From: Tupaia tana
Taxonomy: Eukaryota > Chordata > Mammalia > Scandentia > Tupaiidae
Assembly: GCA_026018925.1 (NCBI GenBank)
Contig: JAKSZU010000002.1
Span: forward strand, 87,758,475-87,822,474
Direction of reading: 5' to 3'
Length of the DNA stretch: 64,000 nucleotides
Within the stretch, counting starts at the first letter, position 1. Each line of letters starts with the position of its first letter. Made by a program: the position numbers and the translations under genes. The notes under the pieces were generated by a model. It was not told the origin of the DNA. It worked only from the letters and a program-made list of their open reading frames with translations, and did not search any database. Positions 1 to 12,067 of this stretch are shown piece after piece.

Positions 1-1290
1 CAATTTTCAAAAATGGACAATTGGTATTTCATCAAGATAAAAGCTTTTTTGCAGCTAAGGAAACAATAATTAGGGTGAAGAAACAACCCACGGAACAGGA
101 GAAAATATTTACAGTCTGTCCTTAGACAAGGGACTGATAACCAGAATACATAAGGAATTTAAGCAACTCAGTTGCAAAAGAAAGGAAAGAAAAAAAAGAA
201 GGAAAAGGAAGGAAGGAAGGAAGGAAGGAAGGAAGGAAGGGAGGGAGGGAGGGAGGGAGGGAAAAGAGAAGAGAAGAGAAGAGAAGAGGAGAGGAGAGGA
301 GAGGAGAGGAGAGGAGAGGAGAGGAGAGGAGAGGAGAAGAGAAGAGAAGAGAAGAGAAGAGAAGAGAAGAGAAGAGAAGAGAAGAGAAGAGAGAAAGAAA
401 GCACAACAGAAATTCCATGAATACTCCAATTAAAAAATGGGCAAATGAGCTGAACAGATGATTCTTTAATCATAAGGGAAATGCAAATCACAACTCCAGT
501 GATATCATTTAACCCTAGGCAGTGACTGTGATAAAAAATATAAAGAATGACAAAGGCTGGAGAGGCTGGGGTGAAAGAAAACCCTCCTGCACTGTTGGTG
601 GGAATGTCAATTAGTACAGCCACTGTGGAAAACAATACAAGTTTCTTCAAAAACCTGCAAATGGAGCTTTCACATGACCCAGACCCAGTAATCCCACTTC
701 TTGGTATCTACCCAAAGAATAGGAAAACACTCAGTCGGAAAGACACTTGCACGTCTGTGTTCATTGCAGCATTATTCACAACTGCAAAGACATGGAATCG
801 ACCCAAATGCCCAAGAACAGATGACTAGATTGAAAAAATGTGGCACATTTACATTGTGAACACTACTCAGTCATAAATGACAACAAAATCCTGTCATGTG
901 ATACAAAGCAGATGAATATAGAAAACTTAATGCTAAACAAAACAAGCAAGACAATGAAAGACAAACATTGTATGTCTCCGCACAATATATACTGAATATC
1001 TGCTCTCAATGGCAGAAATCGAATGATTCAAAGATATAATAGTAGGGAGGACAAGTGTAGATGCCAAAGACTGAATAGGAGAGGGGTGGATATTTAAGAC
1101 AAATGGGAGGAGCTTAGGGAAAAACATTTAATAGATACAAGAATATAATGTTCTCTACTAAAAACGTTATATATGGTAATATCATTTATTTGACTGTCAA
1201 ATGCTGCATGCATCCTTTGAGAAATCATATTATATGCTATAAAAATATACAACAGTTAAATGTAAACAAAAAATCATGAAATTAAAAAGG
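1..1290 (+). mobile_element. L1 3' end (ORF2 C-terminus and 3' UTR), runs off left edge
   Basis: Translated pieces match the L1 ORF2 C-terminal region: ITRIHKEF near 130-165, then [60 protein letters not shown] at 625-810 in 20-residue-scale blocks typical of ORF2. The reading frame is broken. A purine array of about 220 bp interrupts it at 185-405. The 3' UTR resembles the older L1 copy that ends near 23890 (agtagggagRacaactgtagat type text). It is decayed and does not encode an active protein. Confidence 0.85.
185..405 (+). repeat. Purine-only microsatellite array (GGAA, GGGA, AGAAG, GAGAGGA units)
   Basis: Uninterrupted purines run in blocks: GGAA units, GGGA units, then AGAAG and GAGGA pentamers. 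The array sits inside the ORF2 part of the L1, so it probably expanded from an A-rich stretch of that element. Long low-complexity open frames on both strands here are by-products. Confidence 0.95.
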
Positions 1291-3069
1291 ACCATATTTA
1301 CATTCAAAATATTTGAGAATAATTTTAAATTTACCTTCAAACTGCACATAACTTACTTTAAAACATCATGTCTTATAAATACTTTTAAATACATAAGTAA
1401 CTCAGCTTGACTTATAGTTTCTACTAGGTGTAAGGAGAAATTAAAATGTAATTTAAATGCCTAACAACAAATCTGTATTTTAGTTACAAAAGTAATGGAC
1501 CATTTATACATATATATGAAATTTTCACATCATAAAAAATGAAAAATTAAAAAATTAAATTAGAAGAGAAATAAAGATAAACTGAAACTAATGCCTACCA
1601 TTTTTTTGTTCTTCTTTTGATTAATTTGAGACATTAATCTTTCTGATTCTATTTTCCAGGCACATGTTGTAAATTTTTTATGGAAGATATTCTTCCTATC
1701 CAACTCACAGGATTTATTTTCATCATTTGGATGTATTTAATTCTTCTTTTGATCTTTGCTTTTTTATTTATATTCTACTTTAGTCCCTTTCTTCAATTTG
1801 CTCCTTGTCCTACTATGCTAGTCTTTCATAACTACTTATACCTAATAATGGATTTGACTTTCAATATAAGTGGTATTTTGTAACAACCTGTTTGGTCCAT
1901 TGGGGTCTAAGGCTGCCACAGGGCTGATTTTTATTAGAATTTCAGAAACACAGAGTAGCTTCATGTTAAAAAAATTTTCAAGTTCATTTTAAGGACAATT
2001 TCATGCTCTAATCAAAAGGCTGTCATTTCGCTCTTAAAAGAGTAGAAGATTTACAATCTCTGTCCCCAGAGTCTGCTGAACTCAGACATTTGGGTACTCA
2101 GGTGATACATTTGTTTGGGCTGCCCTTCAACTTTGTCCTAAACTGTTAATACATAATCCTCATCAGTTCAGGACATCACAAGACTGTGTGTGCTTCCTTA
2201 AATATATGAAATAAAACTTCATTCCCATAATTTTTCTCAGTACACTACCTTTATGTGTACTCTATATTTTACTACTGTGGTTTTTCTCAAAAAATAGTTA
2301 TTTGCTCTAGCAAGAAAGCAGTGCAATTCAAATATCTTTAAATAACTTGAAGGAATTAGTCAAGTCAGCGAGACCAAATACTTTAAGCCCAAGTTGGATA
2401 GTAAATACCGTCTGCATCTGTCCAAGCATGCAGTCGTATTTTATCCTCTCTTTATTTTGCATTTTATTTATAGATATGTTCCATTAAATGACTGACCTGT
2501 TCTGCACTCCATAGTATTTTAAAAATTTATGAGCTTCTTATTTTTAATGAGGACCTGTAGTTTGGATTCACCATTTACAACACAATAGATGACTTCTGCT
2601 CCTAAACTCATTATTTCTTCTTCTCATTACTATTACTAGAACTCTGAGATATTTTCAGTCAGAGAGTTGGTTGGGTTGTTTTTACTTATTATTTCTAAAA
2701 GTGGAAATCCCAGATGTCTTTCCTATTCTTTTCATGTAAAATAAAAACAAAAGGTCTTATTTTAAGTCTTATTCTATAATAGCATAGAATTCAGATCACT
2801 GAATTCCAGAAGAAAGTGAGCTTTCGTTAAAATTCAATTCATAATTAAGCAATAAAAAAAATGTACTCTGGGATGCCTTACAATGCTATTTCACAAACCT
2901 AAACAGGTAGAAAATCTATTTTGGCTTTTGTAAGTTAAAGTAGTAAAAACTATTAATACATTTTTTTTTTCCCTAAATTCAAAGGTGGCTTTAATTTTTA
3001 GTCAGATCAATGTCAACTGTCAATCTTGCCAGTGGGTTAAACACCTTTATATCATTTTTAATTTTTATT
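1291..3069. other. Intron 2 of EPM2A, AT-rich, no gene recognised
   Basis: AT-rich sequence with many stop codons on both strands. I see no splice-flanked coding match, RNA gene or recent repeat in it. Confidence 0.6.
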
Positions 3070-3288
3070 TTTTGGTAGATATTTTTGGTCATAGGGCGCA
3101 TGCACTTGCTGGGGAGAGAGTGAGCAATCAACCCCAGGGGGATGGTCATGCCCCAGATCCTTCTCTTTTCTTCTCTTCATATTTTGGGCACATATGTACA
3201 CACATGATTTGGCATGATTTTCAAACTATTGGGTCTCAAATTACTCAGTCATTAACCACCACACCACCTAATGGCCCTGACTTCCTAT
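3070..3288 (-). mobile_element. tRNA-derived SINE, old long subfamily
   Basis: Reads on the minus strand as head (ggccattaggtggtgtggtg), decayed box B region, body with ATGTGTACATATGTGCCC, and the atagggcgcatgc complement of the CCCTATAGC tail. Strongly diverged. Confidence 0.8.
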
Positions 3289-3574
3289 AATTTTTTTAAT
3301 TTGTATTTTGTTATTTTATTTAGAAATAATTGTTTTTAGGCTTAGAGACTTTCCCTTATATGAATTTCTGAAATATTTTTAAGACTGTATAGTTGGATAT
3401 GTTTAAATTAAATTACAAAAAATGCCTTAACTCACTCAAACAGTTTCAAAGGAGATGCAATGGATTATCAGCCACCTGACTTACAAACTAAAAATATTTA
3501 AATATAGATAATTTCTTAGAAGCTGTTACTATTTTGTAAATTTTTAAAAGGATTATTTATTCAATTTTATTATT

Positions 3575-3722
3575 ATTATTTTAATTTGCTATAGGGCATG
3601 TGCTCTCACTAGAGAGAAACAGAGAGTGAAAGTGAGAAGGCAAGCTGCCAGGTCCAGGACTCAAACCATGATCGACAGTATAGGAGTCCAGCTCTTTAAC
3701 CACCACACCACCTGCTAGCCCC
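3575..3722 (-). mobile_element. tRNA-derived SINE, short (body-less) subfamily
   Basis: Minus-strand head ggggctagcaggtggtgtgg, box B-like GGTTTGAGTCC, then directly the pyrimidine tract and tail. The central GCATGCATGCCC body seen in long copies is absent. Confidence 0.8.
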
Positions 3723-4068
3723 AGAAGCTATTACTGTTTCTGAGGTTAAAAAAATAAAAATCTATAACATTTTTAAGTTTATCTCAATACAAAGATGATA
3801 ATGTCCGCCAACTTGATTTTTGTATTGTGTCCCAACAAGCCTTTCCACACATTACAAAGCAGGCTTTGCAGTCACAGAGTAAATAGGATGAGGTGACAGA
3901 ATTTGTGAAAGATACTACATCGATCACATGCTCTGGAGTTGTGGAAGGCAACAGTCCTATACCCAAAACTCTATGAAATTTTATTTTTAAGTAATGATAA
4001 AAGTACAATTTTTAAAACATAATTTTGCTTTCTCCAGAAGGCCTATTCTGTTAAATAGTACAATTACT

Positions 4069-4428
4069 GGGGCCAGCAGGTGGTGTGGTGGTTAAGACTT
4101 TGGACTCCCCCATGGTTGACAATGGTTCAAACCCAGACCCAGTGGCTTGAAAATCTCACTGGGCATGTGTGCATTCATGCCCAAAATCCCAGGAGGAGAA
4201 TGGAAAAGAAGGGATTGCAATGTGGCCATCCCCCTGGGGGTCGATTTCTCATTTTTTCTCTCTCTGTCTATCTACAAAAATTATCTACAAAAATTAATTG
4301 TATTAATTTTTTCATAGTAATACATAGTTTATTTGCCTCTACCATGGATTATTTGTTTCTAAAGGAGAGACTGTCTCTCTCTATCTTCCTCCAATGAGCA
4401 CACACATCCTATGGCAAAAACCTTAAAC
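4069..4428 (+). mobile_element. tRNA-derived SINE, old long subfamily, split by an 80-bp insert
   Basis: Head GGGGCCAGCAGGTGGTGTGG, body with gcatgtgtgcattcatgccc and ccatccccctgggggt. After tctgtctatctac the element is broken by foreign sequence at 4294-4373 and resumes at tctctctctatc, ending at atcctatggcaaaaacc. The insert is an exact copy of 4687-4766. Confidence 0.85.
4294..4373 (+). repeat. 80-bp direct repeat, copy 1 (inside the SINE)
   Basis: Identical over all 80 positions, by eye, to 4687-4766. It interrupts the SINE's pyrimidine tract and has no A-tail or target duplication, so it looks like a templated insertion, not a transposition. Confidence 0.9.
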
Positions 4429-4686
4429 AAACAAAAAAAGAACATTTATTGAAAATATTTTATAGAATGAGAAAATAATGTGAGATAAATAAAGTTATTT
4501 TCTTACTTCATACAATTTTAAGTACTAAGAGTTTTTCCTTTATTTAAAAAAATCTCCAAAATTAAATTATAATAATAGTTCTGAAAGTGAAGCCACAGTT
4601 TAAATGTAGCAAGATTTAAATGGGAATTCAAACATCTTGATTTACTTGAAAACAAGATGAAAAATCTCAGAGAAATAAAAAGTGAC

Positions 4687-4766
4687 TTAATTGTATTAAT
4701 TTTTTCATAGTAATACATAGTTTATTTGCCTCTACCATGGATTATTTGTTTCTAAAGGAGAGACTG
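4687..4766 (+). repeat. 80-bp direct repeat, copy 2 (probable donor)
   Basis: Lies in otherwise unique AT-rich intron, 313 bp downstream of the copy in the SINE. Continuous with its flanks, so it is the likely source. Confidence 0.85.
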
Positions 4767-4884
4767 GGTCTTGCTGAAATTTTTTGCCCTAGTGTCTAGC
4801 ACCTGGAGAAAAAGTAGGCGCTCAAAAGGTATTTGATGAACAAATAAATAGAATGCAAACAGCTAAAAGGCACCTCAATATAAA

Positions 4885-5136
4885 AATAAATTTTTGTCAT
4901 TGCCACAGGGTGAGTGTAGTCACCAGACAGAAGAGGAGGAGAGCAGGAAGAAAGCATCTCCAATGCCATATGGCCACACTGCAATTCCTTCTCTTTTAAT
5001 TCTCCATCCTGTCAATATTTGTGGCCCAAATACATGCACCCAGCTTGGTTTTCAAGCTGCTAGAACTGGGATTGAAACTGCCATAGGCCATGTAGGATCC
5101 AGCTCCCTTAACCACTAAGCTATAGTGCCAGCCTAC
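4885..5136 (-). mobile_element. tRNA-derived SINE, subfamily C
   Basis: Minus-strand copy: ggctggcactatagcttagtg head, then box B region, gggtgcatgtatttgggcc body and ggagaattaaaagagaagg. The head differs from the main family, with GGATCC in place of GGACTCC, and groups with copies at 27476, 40848, 42688, 47590 and 58065. Confidence 0.75.
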
Positions 5137-6734
5137 CCGATTATCACATTAAGAACAGAAAGTAAAAAACACTTTAAATCTGTGTTTATATGTGGATGGT
5201 TAATAAAATCTCATACTGTGGATAGTTAATAAAATACCAAAAAGACAATGCAGAAAATGAAGAGCATTAAGAGGAAAAAGAGACAGAAAAAGACACAGTG
5301 GGTAAGATAGACTGGGAGACAGGGCACAGTTACAGAGAGAGTGGAAAACCAATAGGAGTGGGAAGCAGAGAGAAAAGTAGACTGGAAATACCAAAAATTG
5401 TAGAGAAATAGAAAAGAAAGGACAGTATAAAATACACATAAAACTTGACAGACAAGGGTATGTTCCTATCTGAAGTTTAATAAATGCCATTTCATAAGCC
5501 ACAGTTCACTGGGGCCATATATTTCTACATTTAAACTTATTACTCATTTGTAAATTGTGAATTAATTAGTTAATTACCATTCATAATTTTCAGGGGTTTT
5601 TTTCCTACTTTTTTTTTTTTTTTTTGTCTAGTTAGAGTGACAGTGGCAAGGACAAAAACATTCCTCAAGTATTATTAATTCAGGCTGGGGAGACACCATG
5701 CCCCATGGCTTTGTCTTGAGAATACATACTTATCTAAATGTAAGAAAGTCCTTTCACAAAGTGAAGAAAATCTTTAGTAATAAAATATTAAATAATAAAG
5801 ATATTATTTAAGTTAGACATTTCAGCAATATCTAACACAATATTGGGCAAATAGTATGTAATCAAAGGGACAAGTTTAATTTCAGCCTTTTTGTTTGTAT
5901 TTTTTCTTAAATAGGACTAATGTTAACCTCATGAAAGGGTTATTTTGAAACTTGGCACTGACATTCAAATCTATTTCTATAATCAGTTAGCTATGCAATT
6001 TTCCAACTTCTATGGTACCATCTGAATCATCCTTTTTCCTTCTCCTTGACTTAATTAGCAGTACCTAATTTGATTATTCTGAATCAAAGAAAGGCTCTTA
6101 AAACCCCATCAACTATAAATAGTATTACTCTGGCTGAGGCCCATTGATCAATGCATATGAGCTGATTTCTATCAGTGTGGCTCTTTCACATTCACTGCAT
6201 CCCTGGGCTTTGTTTTCTTTGGAAAGTTCTGTAGTAAGGAAAACTCTTAGTGATGGCTATAAGCAATGAGACACACAAGAGGTCCTATTTCCAAACATTT
6301 GGTAACATCAGAAAAGAAAAAAAAAATATTCAATGTGAACTTTCAAATGACGGAGCACGCTTCTGATGGAAATGAGCTTTTAAAGATAATAAAATGAATT
6401 ATCACAGAACTATCACAGAATAGCTGGATGAAACGTATCCAAGGCCAGAAAGAGAGTCTGTTCTACCCTCTTCTCTGGCTTCACTTTTTTTTTTAATTCC
6501 TTTTCATTCTTCTAAGAAATAATTAAGAATCAACTATAAACACAGAGGTAACTTTATAGGCATCATATACTTTACACCTAATATATTAATACTTTGCAGA
6601 AAAACAGTTTTTGGCCATTTAAATAAGCTTATTACTTTTGTAATAAAATGCGCATATTTTCGATTTATCATTTTTGAGAGGCTTAATAGTCTTTTTAAAA
6701 AATAATTATTTATTTAATTTTTATTTTTTAATTC
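5137..6734. other. Intron 2, no gene recognised
   Basis: AT-rich intronic sequence with a poly(T) run near 5609-5625. Nothing coding or clearly mobile was recognised. Confidence 0.55.
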
Positions 6735-6877
6735 ATTTATTTTAATTTGACTGGAGAGAGACACAGAGAGAGAGGAAGAAAGTGAGAAAGCAAGCCACAG
6801 GTCCAGGACCTGAAACGTCATTGGCCATGTGAGAGTGTCTAGCACCTTAACCACCATGTCACCTGCTGGCCCCAATA
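6735..6877 (-). mobile_element. tRNA-derived SINE, short subfamily
   Basis: Minus-strand head ggggccagcaggtgacatgg, decayed box B, and a ctttctcactttcttcctc tract with no body. The AT-rich 3' tail extends toward 6695. Confidence 0.8.
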
Positions 6878-7601
6878 TTCTCTCTTGATTAATGAGTAAT
6901 TTAGCTTTAGGTCTCTCTTCCCAACAAAAACTAGACATATCCTCCCAAAACATAGTCTGGAAATGTGAAAGAAAAAAGTCATTTGATGACACTTGTTAAA
7001 GCCCAATAAGGCAGACTTTATTGAGGACTATCATGATCTGTCCAAGGACAATGGCAATGAGATTTTCCCATGGGGAGATTGTAATTCCAAATACAGTATG
7101 GGCAACTGGCAACTTACAGTAAGGGAGCAGAGTAGACCTGTGTGGATGGAAAATTGCTGAGAGGAAATATCTGGGGTAAGAGGGCATTCTGGCTAACAGA
7201 ATTCTTCCTGACGGCCAGGGTGATCAGACCTTAGCTAGGGGATGGTGGAAGCTAAAAATATGATCCGATATTGAAGCTGATCAGACAAGAGAGGGGTGTT
7301 TGCTGAACTAATTTTGCATATTTCTTTCCTTAAACTGGATCTACAAGGAAGTTCTTAGATAGGCCTAGCAAAGGGTTCAGAAGCCTGTCTAAAGTTTTGC
7401 CAAGCAAAGAATCTTTGTCAAAATAAACTTTTAAGTCCTTGGGGAGGTCACAATTTAAAAAAAACGCTGGTGACTTCCTACTTACTGCAAATGTGTCTCT
7501 GAGCTTTTGGGATTTTTATATCTTAAGTTTCAATAAAATTTAGCATGAGGAATCATATTCAATATATTCAAGTTGGAGTACAAGTTAAAAAAAAAAAAGG
7601 C
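6878..7601. other. Intron 2, no gene recognised
   Basis: Unique-looking sequence. No repeat or coding match was recognised. Confidence 0.5.
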
Positions 7602-7862
7602 GGGACCAGCAGTTAGTGTAATGGCTATGTCGCTGAACTCCCATGTAGTCGACCGTGGTTCAAGTCCCGGACCCGGTGGCTTAAACTCACGCTGGGCGCA
7701 TGTGCGTGTGACTCCAAGATCCCGAGAGGAGAAGGGAGGAGAAAGGATTGCGGTGTGGCCATCCCCCCTGAGGGGTGATTTCTCGATTTCTGTCTCTCTG
7801 TCTCTCTCTGTCTTTCTGGCAAGTGCACACACCCTATAGCAAAAAACCTTTCCAAAAAAAAA
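7602..7862 (+). mobile_element. tRNA-derived SINE, young subfamily (CYN-like)
   Basis: Head GGGACCAGCAGTTAGTGTAA has a pol III box A-like segment, and GGTTCAAGTCCC matches box B. Body, pyrimidine tract and the tail ccctatagcaaaaaacc follow. This layout defines the young subfamily throughout the window. Confidence 0.92.
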
Positions 7863-8178
7863 TAAAGCAATGAAACACAGCATAAACTACAGATTCTCTG
7901 ATAAAATACCTTCCTCACCATCAACATGACTGTTCCTAGGGGGGACTGCAATGAATATGTCCAAGGAAAGGGCACAGCAATGGAAATGATAGCAACTGAA
8001 TTAAGAATATTAGCACTGACTGTCTCAAAAAAAGTCAAAGCAACAAGTCAAAGCAACCTGATAGAGAAAGGAGTATTAAGTACAGGATCTGCAAGCTAGG
8101 AAAAAGTGAACTGAGAAAAGTAGTTCATGTCATGGTTCAGGATAACAAAGTGGGGAAGGACAGTGAGGTGAGTTCAAC
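7863..8178. other. Intron 2, no gene recognised
   Basis: No feature recognised. Confidence 0.5.
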
Positions 8179-8260
8179 TATCAGGTCTTCAGGAAAGTCG
8201 TGACATATTTTTCTGTTTTCCATGCAAAAAATGCATCATGACTTTTCTGACAACCCAATA
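8179..8260. mobile_element. Palindromic mariner-type MITE, copy 1 (82 bp)
   Basis: The ends are imperfect inverted repeats: the right end read in reverse is TATTGGGTTGTCAGAAAAGT and the left end is tatcaggtcttcaggaaagt. TA at both ends, length near 80 bp and no coding capacity fit a Tc1/mariner MITE. Related copies lie at 26596, 60961 and 61683. Confidence 0.75.
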
Positions 8261-8875
8261 CAAGGCAAATGATTGTGTAAACATAGCTTTTCAATAAATG
8301 GAATGAAGGTCCTTGGAGAAAAGGGTTTCAGTATCTTCTTATAATTAAGTCAACTTCTTTAGACTTAAATAGACTACATGAGTTTCAAAATTTGTTTAGT
8401 GAACATAAGCAGGATTATTTTTTGTCATGTGTCTGTATCCTGATTTGCATTGTAAACAGAAGTTGATGGTAAAGGCACTACTTCAAGAATATGGAGGCCC
8501 TGTCTTGTGAGGATGAAATACTTGAGAGGCAGGTAGGGGAGTCTGGGAAGAGCAGCTCTGCTGCTGATCAGTTGTCAGGACCTCGGAGATCTGCCCAGCT
8601 TTCATTCCCACTTGGTTTCTCTAGAACATGAAGGAATTCTGTATAAAATGCTTTTCTTTCATAGAAGTAGCTAACGGTTATAACGCATTGTTATGGTTTA
8701 ATTTGCTCAATGTAGACCTCTTATAATATGCAAAATCTATTCCTTTTTTAATTAGTCCAGTTGAGTCCTGTCCCAGCTATCATATCATGTGACCTGAGAA
8801 TAGAAAACAGTTCTTTCACTACACAATGGAGAGATGGTTCAAGTAAACAAGTAAATGTTAACAGTGTGTACACCT

Positions 8876-8909
<34 letters not shown>

Positions 8910-9219
8910 GGTAGAATCAGTATTTTTTCAGAGTAACATTTACATGTGTGAATCGATTAAGCTAATATTTTCATCATTATCAACTGATTTACTGGAAACA
9001 GTAAGCCTATATGACATTCAAAGAGAAAAATTAAAAGGACTTAGGAAAAGAACAGAAAGCATTTTACAACATATCAAAACACGAAGATAAAGATCACACT
9101 TTTTTAAAAAGTCTGTAAACAAAAAAGTCATAACAAGAAAGGCCTTTATGATACAGAAATAGCTGAGAGCAAAATCAATTCTTATATTTAGTAAAAATTG
9201 TACGTTTTGAACATTGTTG
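8261..9219. other. Intron 2 with (TG)n, no gene recognised
   Basis: Contains the dinucleotide run at 8877-8908 and otherwise unique intron. Confidence 0.5.
8877..8908 (+). repeat. (TG)n microsatellite
   Basis: About 16 perfect TG units. Confidence 0.95.
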
Positions 9220-9510
9220 TTGTTTGTTTTAAGAGGCATTTTTGCCTTAGGATGTGTGTGCTCACCAGAGAGAAAGAGAGAGAGACAGTGAGAGGGAAAG
9301 TGAGAAATCAATGCCCCAAGGGGGACAGCCGCATCATGATCCCTTCTCTTACATTCGCATCCTGGAATCCTGAGCACTTATGCATGCACGCAAGTACACA
9401 CACACACATGCACACACACACACACACACACCCCGGATCTGACACTTTAACTGCGATTGACCTTGTAGAAGTCCAACAACATAACTACTACGCTTTCTGC
9501 TGGCTCCAAA
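9220..9510 (-). mobile_element. tRNA-derived SINE, old long subfamily, with internal (CA)n expansion
   Basis: Minus-strand copy from ggagccagcagaaagcgtag to the tail complement. The body segment that is normally GTGTGCATGCATG has grown into a CA run (about 9400-9430), showing that this SINE body can seed microsatellites. Confidence 0.8.
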
Positions 9511-10783
9511 CACTGTTTTCAAATTGATCCTTCTTCCATGGGTTTGAGATTCTGTCCCTTCTATTCTGTCAAACAGGGACCATGATCTAAGAAATGCATC
9601 ATTTTAATGCAATTTAAACAGTCATAATCAATGATTGGCAAAGTATCTAAACACACCAGACCTCTACAAACAAAATATAAATATTTCGCAATATGTTCAC
9701 TGACTCTGATATAAAACAACTGACTAGGCTTCCTGAAGTGGACCTCCCATAATGGCTGGCATAGTACATTTAATGCTAGATCTGAAAAACATAATATAGA
9801 ATTCCCAATCTACCAATCCTCCACTTTAGCACGTTACTTAGACTCCTTTCAGATCTGGCCAGAGTCACACAGAAAACCCTCAAAAGAAAGGCTAGCTCAG
9901 CTTGTTAAAAATATTCTGTCTTCTGTATGCATTTAAAATGAGAGAATAATGCTTCAGTTGTCATGGCCACTGTCATATGAGAATTGGGAGAGCCTTATAA
10001 AAGTTAAAATTCATGAGTCGGTACATTAACGTTCCTTTAGTCACTCAGTCTATATATCTCATTCATACCTAAAACCCTTCTTATTCGTCTGATTATCTAG
10101 CTTCCCATGTCACTAAGAAAACAGAAACAATCAAAAACTGAACTTCTACACGGTCTCACTGTAAGACTGACCTACCTGCACATATATCCAAATTCCCTGC
10201 CTTCCTACCACCATGAAACTGTGTTCTCCTGATTCGATTCATTCTTGCTTATACAAGAATTTATTCCTCCGCTCCTTCTCTTTCTCTTCTTAATCATTTT
10301 CTCCACCCTCCAGGATCATTTTCATTTACATGAAAATATTCGACAATAGTTCCCAGCTCATAAGTTGCTTTGCCCTATCTTACCTACCCTCATTTGTTTT
10401 GTTTCCTTTTGTAGTAAAATTCTATATTTTATAGTAAAATTACCATACTTACACACATAATGACTTATGAATTCAATTTGCCAATTTGTTTGATAAAATA
10501 TTCCCACTTTCTTACTACCTTTCCTACAGTCATAGCCTGAGATCTGGCAATCCAGCTCTCTCCTTTCCAGACTCCCTTTTGTTTCCCAATGATTAAGACA
10601 TTTCAACCACAATTTAAATAACAATGCTGTTGATAGCATACTTGGTGGTACAGAATCCAGCTGCTTCCTTTAAAATTGTACTAATTCCACTGAAGCACTA
10701 TCATCCAATACTGATTTTTTCACACAATTAAGTGAACAGGTTTAGATGACTCTGTAAAAACAAGAATTAAGATGACATATTTG
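9511..10783. other. Intron 2, no gene recognised
   Basis: Mostly unique sequence; a pyrimidine-rich part near 10190-10340 may be an old repeat but I cannot name it. Confidence 0.5.
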
Positions 10784-10985
10784 GTGACCAGCAGTTGGAG
10801 TAATGGCTATGTCGCTGGACTCCCATGTAGTTGACCCCGGTTTGAGTCTTGGACCCCTGGGGCTTAAACTCACACCGGACGCGACGCATATGCATGCTTG
10901 CCCAAGATCCCGAGAGGAGACTGCAGGAGAAGGGAATGCAGCGTGGCTACCTCCCCCACCATAGCAAAAACCTCTCAAAACAAAA
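10784..10985 (+). mobile_element. Young SINE with deleted pyrimidine tract
   Basis: Head gaccagcagttggagtaatg, box B GGTTTGAGTC, then gcccaagatcccgagaggag. It passes from ctaccccccac directly to ccatagcaaaaacctctc, so the usual CTGTCTCTCTGTCTC tract is missing. Confidence 0.85.
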
Positions 10986-11172
10986 CAAAACAAACAAACA
11001 AAACAGATAAATGCCAATTAAAATTGCCTTCTTCCTTTGGCCAATAGTGTCTTGATTGTGAGCTACAGAATTAAGGCAAGGTAATGAGATTCTGTTGCTC
11101 ATGGAATTTTGTGGCTATTCTCTACCTGCTCCACAAGTGAATCTTTGGCAAAGTTTATTTATAAATGTGAGC

Positions 11173-11203
<31 letters not shown>

Positions 11204-11587
11204 CACCTTATCATAAATCATAACATAAGAAGCACTTGCATACTTATTAAAGATTATGTTAGAGTAGGTAGGTAGTGACATATGAGCAGGAAGTCCCAAG
11301 ATGGCCAAAACTATGCTTAGGGAATATGTAGAACGTAATTTTCTTCCCCTCTCATGACCACAAATGTACACATAGACACCTTCCTGGCTGCTTAACTGGC
11401 ATATGACTTTACTCTGGGGGCACTTGACCAGTAGGGGCCAAATCGTCCCTATGTGCATGCTCATACCTTCGGAAGTCACACTGGGCATACATATGACTTC
11501 CCCTCACCAAATGCCTGACTTCCCTTTACCAAGCAAGAAATGTGAAAGCTCAGTAAAAGCTTGGGAAAACAGAGCTGGCTAAGATGA
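10986..11587. other. Intron 2, no gene recognised
   Basis: Contains a poly(A) run of about 26 at 11178-11203; the rest is unique. Confidence 0.5.
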
Positions 11588-11602
11588 TAGACCTCCACTC
11601 TT

Positions 11603-11765
11603 TTTTTTAAGAATTATTTTATTTGTTTGTTTTAATATGACCAGAGAGGAACAGAGTATGTGAGAGAGAGGGAAGGCCCGAAAGCAAGCCACCAGGTCCT
11701 GGACTCAAACCGAGGTTGGCCATGCGGAGTCAGCGCCCTTAACCACCCTGCCACCTTTCGGCCCC
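11603..11765 (-). mobile_element. tRNA-derived SINE, short subfamily, first of a stacked pair
   Basis: Minus-strand ggggccgaaaggtggcaggg head and short pyrimidine part. It is flanked by TAGACCTCCACTCTT at 11588-11602 and 11766-11780. Confidence 0.88.
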
Positions 11766-11780
11766 TAGACCTCCACTCTT

Positions 11781-12052
11781 TTTTTTTTTTTTTTTTTTGG
11801 AGAGGTTTTTCGCTATAGGGCGCGTGCGCTCGCCAGACAGACAGAGAGAGACATAGAGACAGAAAGCGAGAAATCACCCCCCAGGGGGGATGGTCACGCC
11901 ACAATCCCTTCTCCTCCACTCTCCTCTCGGGATCTTGGGCACGCACACACACGCGCCCGGCGTGAGTTGTAACCCACCAGGTCCGAGACGCGAACCGCGG
12001 TCGACTACGTGGGAGTCCAGCGACATAGCCATTACGCTAACTGCTGGTTCCC
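11781..12052 (-). mobile_element. Young SINE (CYN-like), second of a stacked pair
   Basis: Complete minus-strand copy with many CpGs retained, head ggaaccagcagttagcgtaa and CGGTTCGCGTC box B region. Flanked by TAGACCTCCACTCTT at 11766-11780 and 12053-12067, so it used the target copy left by the older SINE beside it. Confidence 0.93.
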
Positions 12053-12067
12053 TAGACCTCCACTCTT

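Noticed and set aside
122-650. Ser/Leu-rich minus-strand frames near the left edge
   Set aside because: Translation of the purine array (pyrimidine on the minus strand), not protein-coding.
7602-7862. tRNA genes at SINE heads
   Set aside because: Box A- and box B-like motifs are present but there is no intact cloverleaf or acceptor stem, and the same head continues into a SINE body at dozens of sites.
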